Source: JADJXM01 sp937967285
Lineage (GTDB): Bacteria > Acidobacteriota > Blastocatellia > RBC074
Direction of reading: 5' to 3'
NCBI GenBank assembly: GCA_050249535.1
Contig: JBFWQI010000005.1
Span: forward strand, 62,001-126,000
DNA length: 64,000 nt
Below are positions 22,939-41,641 of the stretch, one piece after another. The position numbers were made by a program, and so were the translations under genes. Numbering within the stretch: position 1 is the first letter of the stretch; every line of letters begins with the position of its first letter. The notes under the pieces are model-generated. The model made no database searches. It was not told where the DNA came from and was given only the letters and a program-made list of their open reading frames with translations.

Positions 22939-23829
22939 TCATGCCATGCCGGAGGGGTGAACGTCACGTGACGGAGATTCCAGTGTCCTGTAGGTTGCGG
23001 GAGTGAAACCGGCCTCGGCGATCGCCGTTTTGAGCCGGCCGCTGAGCATTGCCGCAAGTTCCGCCGGACCGCCGGGATTCTCAGCCAGCGCCTCAGCCGG
23101 AGCTCCGGGATCCAGCGGATGCATGTAGATCTCTGCGGCTGCCGGCTCGATCCGCTGGAGCAGTGCGAGCAGGTATTCTTCGTTCATGTTGCCCGACTGC
23201 AGCAGACCGTAGACTTTCTCAGCCCGCGCGAATCCGCGGCCGTCCAGTCGCTTCTCGCACCACCGGCCGAGCAGATTGAAGACCGTCCCCCAGACCAGCT
23301 TGATCGGCAGGTGCCTGCGGTCGATCGAAAGGCTGGTCCGCATCTCGCCCCTGACGACCCGCACTCGACGCACATTGAACTCCTCGCACAACCGGATCAG
23401 CTCGTCAAAGATCGTCGGGTGCATGTGCAGGTGCGTGTGACCGTCGACGTGAGAGAAGGGAAGACCCGTCGCTGCATAGCGCTCGAACTGCGCCCGCATC
23501 TCGCGCTTCATTTCGCGGCGCGCGGCGGCGCTGAAATAGTAGTTCAGCCCGGCCCTGAATGAACTGTCCGTAAAACGCCCGCCCTCATCCGTGATGTGCG
23601 GAATCTCGCCGTGAGGCAGCGCCGCCCTGCCCAGCACCAGCACCAGATGCAGCCCGACCGCAAGATTCGGATTGTTGCGCGCCAGTTCGACCGCCTCGGC
23701 GGCCGCGGCCTCGTTGACCATCAGGCTCGCGCTCGTCAGCACCCCATCGCGATGTGCCTGGACGATCGCCCGGTTGACAGACGAAGAGTAGCCGAAATCA
23801 TCGCCGTTGATTATTAGTGGATATCCCAT
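22939..23829 (-). CDS. hpnK: HpnK-like hopanoid deacetylase (YdjC/ChbG family)
   Basis: 296 residues. The YdjC-family metal site is visible: INGDDFGYS (Asp-Asp), GLHLVL and the HVDGHTHLHMHP cluster. HpnK proteins remove the acetyl group from GlcNAc-bacteriohopanetetrol after HpnI, giving bacteriohopanetetrol glucosamine. Assignment to HpnK rather than another YdjC deacetylase rests partly on the HpnI gene in the same operon. It is the first gene of the leftward hopanoid operon. No squalene-hopene cyclase gene is in the window. Confidence 0.83.
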   Translation of the reverse strand: MGYPLIINGDDFGYSSSVNRAIVQAHRDGVLTSASLMVNEAAAAEAVELARNNPNLAVGLHLVLVLGRAALPHGEIPHITDEGGRFTDSSFRAGLNYYFSAAARREMKREMRAQFERYAATGLPFSHVDGHTHLHMHPTIFDELIRLCEEFNVRRVRVVRGEMRTSLSIDRRHLPIKLVWGTVFNLLGRWCEKRLDGRGFARAEKVYGLLQSGNMNEEYLLALLQRIEPAAAEIYMHPLDPGAPAEALAENPGGPAELAAMLSGRLKTAIAEAGFTPATYRTLESPSRDVHPSGMA

Positions 23830-24907
<1,078 letters not shown>

Positions 24908-24919
24908 CCGGTCACCGGG

Positions 24920-25303
24920 CTAGTTGTCGATCACCGCGGCGATCGCATCGATCTCGATCTGAAAGCCGTGATGCAGTTCCTTGACCGGCACGATGGCGCG
25001 CGCCGGGCGGTGATCGCCCATGATCGAAGCATAGGTCTCGTTGACGCGTCCCCAGAGCGATATGTCCGAGACATAGACCGTCATCTTCAGCACGTGATCG
25101 AGATCGCTGCCCGACGCCAGCAGAATCTGACGGATATTGTTGAGCACGATCTCAGTCTGTCGCTCGATCGCGCCGGTCTCCCGATGGCCGGTCTCGGGAT
25201 CGATCGGCAACTGACCGGCTACGTAGACAACGCCGTTATGCACGGTCGCCTGTGAATAGTGGCCCGCCGGAATCGGAGCGTTTCTGGTGGTGATTGATTT
25301 CAT
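24920..25303 (-). CDS. RidA family (YjgF/UK114) enamine/imine deaminase
   Basis: 127 residues, the standard length. The family signature is present (HNGVVYVAGQLPIDPETG, then VLKMTVYVSDISLW and RPARAIVPVKELHHG). The conserved Arg of the RidA active site is in the RPARA block. RidA enzymes hydrolyse reactive 2-aminoacrylate intermediates released by PLP enzymes. The start at 25303 gives a normal N-terminus; an upstream in-frame extension runs into repeat DNA. It is probably co-transcribed with the KirBac channel. Confidence 0.93.
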   Translation of the reverse strand: MKSITTRNAPIPAGHYSQATVHNGVVYVAGQLPIDPETGHRETGAIERQTEIVLNNIRQILLASGSDLDHVLKMTVYVSDISLWGRVNETYASIMGDHRPARAIVPVKELHHGFQIEIDAIAAVIDN

Positions 25304-25316
25304 AATCTTTATCGGT

Positions 25317-25411
25317 GAAAAGTAAAAGTAAAAAGTATAAAGTATAAAGTGGAGAGCTTTCCGTAATAACCCTTTCATTATACTTTGTACTTTATACTTT
25401 TTACTTTGTAC
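25317..25411. repeat. Inverted heptamer array, AAGTATA variant, copy 2
   Basis: The left arm (25317-25350) has AAAAGTA and AAGTATA units; the right arm (25380-25411) is its complement (TACTTTATAC). It is a variant of the CTACTTT family, located between atuA and ridA. Confidence 0.85.
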
Positions 25412-25417
25412 TCAGAT

Positions 25418-26782
<1,365 letters not shown>

Positions 26783-26817
26783 ACTGAATCCCCGTTGTTG
26801 CCTGAATTCTGGGCGGC

Positions 26818-28545
<1,728 letters not shown>

Positions 28546-28595
28546 AAGTTCGAACCTCCGTTGTCGGCGCAGCTTCAATCGAGGGCGGTGTCGAA

Positions 28596-29154
<559 letters not shown>

Positions 29155-29183
<29 letters not shown>

Positions 29184-29925
29184 TTCGTTTGCTCCCGGTG
29201 AATCTTCTCGCTCCGTCGACGGCGCCGGCCGCGAGCGATCTCAATCCGTGTTCGAATTCGTTGGCGAGCGCCTGATCCAGGTCGAGGCCGAACTGCTCGT
29301 ACGCCGAGAGACGGTCCTCGCGGAGACAGACCTGCGGGAGCGCCGCCAGCTCCCGGGCCAGCCTCTCGGCTTCACGCCGCGCCTCGCCTTTCGGCGCCAC
29401 GCGGTTGGCGAGGCCGATTCTCAGAGCTTCATCGGCATCGACGGGTCTGCCGGTCAGGATCAGATCGAGCGCGCGGCTCAATCCGATCAGTCTCGGAAGC
29501 CTGACCGTGCCGCCGTCGATCAGCGGGACTCCCCAGCGACGGCAGAAGACGCCCGCCACCGCGTCCTCCTCCATGATCCTCAGATCGCACCAGAGCGCCA
29601 GTTCCAGGCCCCCGGCGACGGCATAGCCGGAGATCGCCGCGATCACTGGCTTGCCGAGCAGCATTCTCGAAGGCCCCATCGGACCGCGTCCGTCAGGCTC
29701 GACGCGGTTGCCTCGACCGTCCGCGATCGCCTTCAGATCGGCGCCGGAACAGAATGTGCCGTTCTCCCCGCAGAGCACTCCGACCAGCGCCTCGTCGTCG
29801 CGGTCGAACTCCTCGAAGGCTTCGGCCAGCGCGGCCGCCGTGTCCCTGTCGACCGCATTTCGCACCTCAGGCCGGTCGATGATGACGGTCGTGACCGGTC
29901 CTGTTTTTTCGACTTTGACGCTCAT
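29155..29925 (-). CDS. Enoyl-CoA hydratase/isomerase (crotonase) family protein
   Basis: 256 residues. The oxyanion-hole motifs GTFCSGADLKA and AISGYAVAGGLELALWCDLRI are intact, including the Glu equivalent to E144 of rat crotonase. The second catalytic Glu (E164 region) is replaced around GVPLIDGG, so it may not be a simple hydratase. In an Atu-like scheme it would take the AtuE role (hydration of the carboxylated isoprenyl-CoA); that is inference. It follows the oxidoreductase gene by 12 bp. Confidence 0.85.
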
Positions 29926-29937
29926 CAGCCCGCTCGA

Positions 29938-31053
<1,116 letters not shown>

Positions 31054-31067
31054 TTGTCCTCTCCAAC

Positions 31068-31515
<448 letters not shown>

Positions 31516-31517
31516 GA

Positions 31518-34130
31518 TTACCAGCCTACTTGCAATAAAAACCTGAAAGTTCTGCCGTCATTGAGTGTATTGGTGATCTGCCCGAAGTTCGGATTGGCGA
31601 GTTCGGCGCCGGGTTCGGCGAACTGCGGGGTATTGAAGAGGTTGATCGACTCGGCGCGGAAGGTTATCCGGGCGTCTCTGACGATCGACCAGGATCTGGA
31701 GACGGCCGCGTTGACATTGCGGATCGGGCCTTTGCGGAAGACATTGCGGCCGAGGTTGCCGCGCGCGTCGGTCGGGCCGATGAAGCTGAAAGCGCTGCGC
31801 GGAAGCATGAGCTGCGAGGTGTTCGGATCGGCGATCGTTCTGCCGAGAATCGATGGATCGAGCAGGTTCGGGCGATCGCCGCCGTTGCCGTCCACATTGC
31901 CGAAGCCGGGGCCGTCCGAGCCGGAGGTGATATTGAACGGGATGCCGGATTTGAGCAGCACGACGGTCGAGAAGTTCCATCCTCCGATGATCGACGGTGC
32001 CCACTTCGCCGACCGGAACATGTTCGGAATCCCGATCAGATAATTTGTTCTGAGCAGGAAGGCATGTTTCTGGTCGAAGGAGCTGGGGCCTTTCATGTCT
32101 CTGAAAATCTCGTATTCGTACTGACTGCGGCTGATCCGCGAATCGTTTTCGTTGGCGGTGTTGGTGTAGTCGCTGCCGAGATCGAGCGCCTTGCTCAGCC
32201 AGTAAGAAGCATCGAGCGAGATGCCATGCCAGTTCGGGATGATGACCGAAATCCGTCCGGCGTCGAAATAACCGCGTGAGCTGTTGACGACGGTTCTGAT
32301 GTCGGAAAAGTCATTGTTTGCGCGCCGTTCGTTGATCGTGGCCGTGATCTGAGGGATGCCCGGCACGGGGTGGGCGCGATTCTGATACCAGAGCGTGAGG
32401 AGCTTCATCGACCGGCTGCCGACGTATCCGAACTGCAGCCTGATGTTGCTGTTCCAGTCCGGTTCCCAGCTCAGGTTGTACTGATGGGAATACGGCGTCG
32501 CCAGTTCGGGATCGAGCGCGTAGACCGTGGGACGCGCGACCGGGCGCTGGCCGCCGGAATCGACCGAGCCGAGAGGGTCGATCAGGTCCGGCGCGTTGAC
32601 GACGATCTTGTAGTTGCCCGGCGGACTGAACCGGATCTGCTGGAAGGTAACGAAGAAGATCTCGCCGTATTGTGTTGTGTACGCGCCGCGGAATATCCCC
32701 GACCTGCCGGGCAATCTGACGGCGAATCCGAGATTCGGCGAGATGTTGTTGAGGTCGTTGTCCTGGGGAAAATCGTTCAGCCCGTTGACCTCGACCGGTT
32801 TCGAGACGGGCTGCCATCTCAACCCGTACTGGAGCGTCAGCCATGGCCGGACCTGCCATTTGTCGCCGGCGAAGATCTGCGCCTCCCAGAGCCTGAAGCC
32901 GCGGTGGATGTTACCGATCGATCTGATGTGCATCGACGGCGTGCCGAGCCTCAGGTTTGTAATACCGTCGCGTCCGAAATCATTGCTGAACGAGAAGAAG
33001 CCGCGATGAACGTCAGTCTCGCTGCCGTTGACCTGGCGGCGCGTGAAACCGACCCCGGCCGACCAGTTGTGAGCTCCCCTGACCGACTGGACGAGTCCGC
33101 CGAAGCGGATCTGGTTCTGCGCGCGATCGATCGGGATCATGCCTCCCGGTCCGAGACCCGTCAGGCCGGCCGTCGTAACGTACGGGCCGACCGCGTTCTC
33201 CTCCGGAACCAGCAGCGAGGTCAGTCGATCGTAGGTGGCCGAAAAACTGGTAATCGTTCCCGGGCTCCAGGTTCGCGTCCAGGCGATCCGGGCGAGATGC
33301 GATTTCGTATCGGTGTCGGGATTCTGGCCGGCCACGAACTGGAATGCGTCGAGACTCTGCGATGTGAAGTTGTACTGCAGCGCCAGTTGATCCTTCGATG
33401 TCAGATCCTGATCCATCCGCAGGCTCGCCTGATTGTTGTCGATCGACTGAGGAGCATTCGTGTTGAGCGCCCGTGGATTGATGTCAGTCCGATTGGGCAG
33501 TTCATTCGGATAGGCGGCCAGAAAACGCGCGACCAGCGCTCTGACGGCAGGGTCGGTGGCCAGCGGAGTACGCTCGTCCGGGCGGGGAACCAGAACATTC
33601 CCGTTGACCACGCCGCGGATCTTCTGCTGCGACGCCTCGATCAGCAGTCGCGCGTTTTTCCAGAGCGGCGCCGTGACGCTGAACCCGTAATCGTTCTCGC
33701 GCGCCGGCTTGACCTCGCCGACCTGAAAGAAGGATCGGGCGCTGAAAATGCTGTTCTGGTGAGACTCGTAAACTCGTCCGTGAATTCCCGTCCGGATAGC
33801 GGCCGGCACCGAAATCCCGCCGCGCGGCTGCTGGCCGAACTCGGAGCCGAAATAGCTGCTCGCCGGATTGAACTCCCTCTGGATCGTCGCCGTCGTCCCC
33901 AGCCTGACGTTGAGCTCCTTGAGCGCGTTGTTGTCGACCAGGTTGAACTGGACGTTCTCGTTGCGGCGGCTCTCGCCGGCGGATGTGTTCGCCTTGCCGA
34001 GCATATTCAGCTCGACGCGCCGGGTTTCGGTCTGTTTCGTCTCTTCGGCGGGTTCCGTCTTCGGCTGCTGCGCATTGGCAGCGATACAGACCGCCAGCAT
34101 CGGGATCAGAATGCGGATGACTTGTTTCAT
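31518..34130 (-). CDS. Oar-like TonB-dependent receptor barrel with reduced N-terminus
   Basis: 870 residues with a signal peptide (cleavage near ANAQ). The region from about residue 100 reads like Oar/TonB-dependent barrels of Acidobacteriota (IHGRVYESHQNSIFSARSFF, then NDYGFSVTAPLW). The C-terminus ends in a beta-signal with aromatic last residue (RFLLQVGW). The carboxypeptidase-regulatory domain and a clear plug with TonB box, normally 200-300 residues before the barrel, are not evident. It may be a plug-poor outer-membrane transporter or an assembly/adhesion protein. It lies alone between repeat elements. Confidence 0.75.
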   Translation of the reverse strand: MKQVIRILIPMLAVCIAANAQQPKTEPAEETKQTETRRVELNMLGKANTSAGESRRNENVQFNLVDNNALKELNVRLGTTATIQREFNPASSYFGSEFGQQPRGGISVPAAIRTGIHGRVYESHQNSIFSARSFFQVGEVKPARENDYGFSVTAPLWKNARLLIEASQQKIRGVVNGNVLVPRPDERTPLATDPAVRALVARFLAAYPNELPNRTDINPRALNTNAPQSIDNNQASLRMDQDLTSKDQLALQYNFTSQSLDAFQFVAGQNPDTDTKSHLARIAWTRTWSPGTITSFSATYDRLTSLLVPEENAVGPYVTTAGLTGLGPGGMIPIDRAQNQIRFGGLVQSVRGAHNWSAGVGFTRRQVNGSETDVHRGFFSFSNDFGRDGITNLRLGTPSMHIRSIGNIHRGFRLWEAQIFAGDKWQVRPWLTLQYGLRWQPVSKPVEVNGLNDFPQDNDLNNISPNLGFAVRLPGRSGIFRGAYTTQYGEIFFVTFQQIRFSPPGNYKIVVNAPDLIDPLGSVDSGGQRPVARPTVYALDPELATPYSHQYNLSWEPDWNSNIRLQFGYVGSRSMKLLTLWYQNRAHPVPGIPQITATINERRANNDFSDIRTVVNSSRGYFDAGRISVIIPNWHGISLDASYWLSKALDLGSDYTNTANENDSRISRSQYEYEIFRDMKGPSSFDQKHAFLLRTNYLIGIPNMFRSAKWAPSIIGGWNFSTVVLLKSGIPFNITSGSDGPGFGNVDGNGGDRPNLLDPSILGRTIADPNTSQLMLPRSAFSFIGPTDARGNLGRNVFRKGPIRNVNAAVSRSWSIVRDARITFRAESINLFNTPQFAEPGAELANPNFGQITNTLNDGRTFRFLLQVGW

Positions 34131-34169
34131 TGATCAGATTTTCAGAACAGCAGTTCTACTTTTTATTTG

Positions 34170-36406
<2,237 letters not shown>

Positions 36407-36407
36407 A

Positions 36408-36574
<167 letters not shown>

Positions 36575-36578
36575 TTTC

Positions 36579-36607
36579 TTGACAAGCCTGAGATGGTTGT
36601 TTACTGT
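36579..36607 (+). promoter_or_regulatory. Sigma-70-type promoter of the acyl-CoA carboxylase operon
   Basis: A perfect TTGACA (36579-36584) is followed after 17 bp by TACTGT (36602-36607). The predicted start is near 36614, leaving a leader of about 45 nt before the ATG at 36659. Confidence 0.6.
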
Positions 36608-36658
36608 CCGATAAACCTGCAAAGAATCAATCAGACTAATTGATCAGGGCGAATTCAG

Positions 36659-38251
<1,593 letters not shown>

Positions 38252-38255
38252 TCGC

Positions 38256-40256
38256 ATGAAGCGGAGAATCATCGAAAAAATACTGATCGCCAACCGCGGA
38301 GAGATCGCGCTGCGGATCATTGCGACCTGCCGCGCGATGGGAATTTCGACCGTGGCTGTCTGTTCCGATGCGGATCTGGCGGCTCCGCACGTAGCGGCTG
38401 CGGACGCGGCGGTGAGGATCGGCGGGCCGGCGCCGGCCGACTCGTATCTCAACATTCAGGCGATCGTGGAGGCAGCGCGCCGGACCGGCGCCGACGCGGT
38501 CCATCCCGGATACGGTTTTCTTTCCGAGAACGCAGAGTTCGCCGAGCGGTGCCGTGAAGCCGGTCTGATCTTCATCGGGCCGTCGACTGAAGCGATCCGT
38601 TCGATGGGGCTCAAGAGCGCGGCGCGCAGGATCGCGGTCCAGGCCGGCGTGCTGGTCGTTCCGGGATACGACGGCGATGAGCAGGGAATCGATGTACTGC
38701 TCGCCAATATTAATAAGATAGAGCCGCCGGTGCTGATCAAGGCTTCGGCGGGCGGGGGCGGCAGGGGGATGCGCGTTCTCGGCTCGTCGGACGACCCGCT
38801 GTCAGCCGTCGAGAGCGCCCGCCGCGAGGCCGAGAAGGCCTTCGGAGACGGCCGCCTGCTGATCGAAAAGTTCATCGAGAATGCGCGTCACGTCGAGATC
38901 CAGATCATCGGCGACAACTACGGCAATCTGATTCACCTTGGCGAGCGGGACTGTTCGATTCAGCGCCGTCACCAGAAGGTCGTCGAGGAGAGCCCGTCGC
39001 CAGCGGTCGATGAAGATTTGAGGCGCCGGATGGGCGAGGCCGCCGTCGGAATCGGCCGCGCCATCGGATACAGCGGCGCCGGAACCGTCGAGTTTCTGCT
39101 CGGTCCGGACGGGAAATTCTATTTCATCGAGGTCAACACGCGGCTGCAGGTCGAGCATCCCGTCACCGAGATGCTCACGGGGCTCGATCTGGTCAGAATG
39201 CAGATCGAGATCGCCGAAGGCAGCCCTCTCGAACTGACGCAGGACCGGGTCGTTCGTTCCGGGCACTCGATCGAAGTCCGCCTCTACGCCGAGGACCCGC
39301 TCAGGGGATTCCTTCCCTCGTCGGGCACGATCGTCGACTGGATGGTCGATGATCAGTTTTCGGTCTTCGCGCGCGGCGAGGGGCTGAGAATCGACTGCGG
39401 CATCGCGGCGGGCAGCGAGATCGGTATTCACTATGATCCGCTGCTTGCAAAGTTGATCGTCCACGCGCAGGACCGTCCGGCTGCGATCCGCAGGCTCGCC
39501 TCGGCTCTGCGCCGGACATCGGTCTGCGGCGTGGCGACGAACCGCGAATTTCTGATCCGCCTGCTCGAACACCCGTCCTTCGCCGGAGGCGAGGCGCATA
39601 CGGGCTTCATCGCTGAGTATCAGAAGGATCTGCTCTGCCCGCGCGAAGATCCATTCGAACGCCGGGCGATGATCGCCGTCGCTCTTTTCAGGCAGATCAA
39701 CGGGCGTCGATCGCATCACCTGCTGCGTGAGCTTCCCGATCGTTATCGCAACAATCCATGGCGCGATGCCGTACTGAAGGTTCGAACAGGCGAGGCCGAG
39801 ATGGCCGTCGCATGGCGCCCCGAGGGATCGAACGTATTTCGAGTAGAAATTTCCGGGGTCGCCAGCCGCGCGGAAGTGGTATCCTGTGACGACGCTTCGA
39901 TCAGGCTCTTCATCGACGGACTTCACCTGAGCTGTCGAATCATCGCGATCGGAGACAGGCATCACGTCCACTCATCGTCGGGCACATGCGAGGTCGAGGT
40001 ATTGCCGAGACATCCAGTGCACCATGTCGCAGCCGAGGAGGGTTCGGCCAACTCTCCGATGCCGGGACAGGTGCTCAAGGTGCTCGTCGATCCCGGGCAA
40101 AAGGTCGTCCGTGGAGATCCGCTCGTCGTCCTCGAGGCGATGAAGATGGAGCATACGCTCCGCGCTGCGGTTGACGGGACCGTTGAAAAGATACTGGTCG
40201 CACAGGGCGACGTCGTCGGCCCGGGACAGGTCCTGGTCACAATCAGCGCCGAATAG
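38256..40256 (+). CDS. Acyl-CoA carboxylase alpha subunit (biotin carboxylase + BCCP), AtuF/LiuD-like
   Basis: 666 residues. The biotin carboxylase part spans about 1-450 (ILIANRGEIALRI, the ATP-grasp glycine loop, HHIE-type metal/biotin residues, FIEVNTRLQVEHPVTE). A linking domain and a biotinyl domain follow, with the acceptor Lys630 in EAMKMEH and the C-terminus at residue 666. It carboxylates biotin with ATP and bicarbonate and hands CO2 to the beta subunit. It sits 4 bp after the beta gene; the acyl-CoA dehydrogenase gene follows. Confidence 0.94.
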   Translation: MKRRIIEKILIANRGEIALRIIATCRAMGISTVAVCSDADLAAPHVAAADAAVRIGGPAPADSYLNIQAIVEAARRTGADAVHPGYGFLSENAEFAERCREAGLIFIGPSTEAIRSMGLKSAARRIAVQAGVLVVPGYDGDEQGIDVLLANINKIEPPVLIKASAGGGGRGMRVLGSSDDPLSAVESARREAEKAFGDGRLLIEKFIENARHVEIQIIGDNYGNLIHLGERDCSIQRRHQKVVEESPSPAVDEDLRRRMGEAAVGIGRAIGYSGAGTVEFLLGPDGKFYFIEVNTRLQVEHPVTEMLTGLDLVRMQIEIAEGSPLELTQDRVVRSGHSIEVRLYAEDPLRGFLPSSGTIVDWMVDDQFSVFARGEGLRIDCGIAAGSEIGIHYDPLLAKLIVHAQDRPAAIRRLASALRRTSVCGVATNREFLIRLLEHPSFAGGEAHTGFIAEYQKDLLCPREDPFERRAMIAVALFRQINGRRSHHLLRELPDRYRNNPWRDAVLKVRTGEAEMAVAWRPEGSNVFRVEISGVASRAEVVSCDDASIRLFIDGLHLSCRIIAIGDRHHVHSSSGTCEVEVLPRHPVHHVAAEEGSANSPMPGQVLKVLVDPGQKVVRGDPLVVLEAMKMEHTLRAAVDGTVEKILVAQGDVVGPGQVLVTISAE

Positions 40257-40310
40257 AATCAAAACGCGAGCGTCAGCGAGCGCCCGCGCAACCAAATTAC
40301 CGGAGGAGAC

Positions 40311-41483
<1,173 letters not shown>

Positions 41484-41641
41484 AGAACTGACTGCTGATC
41501 TAACAGGGCCGACTTGCTCGGGGAGAGGTTGAAGAACAATGCCCTGCTTCAATCATCTTCCGGAACTACCCTTGTCCCCTCAGTCCGGCTTTCGGCCCTG
41601 AACAAATCAATCATCGACGGGCACTGTGAACGGCCACGATT

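Noticed and set aside
32370..34133. 587-codon open frame opposite the TonB-type barrel
   Set aside because: Shadow frame; composition and lack of motifs do not support a gene.
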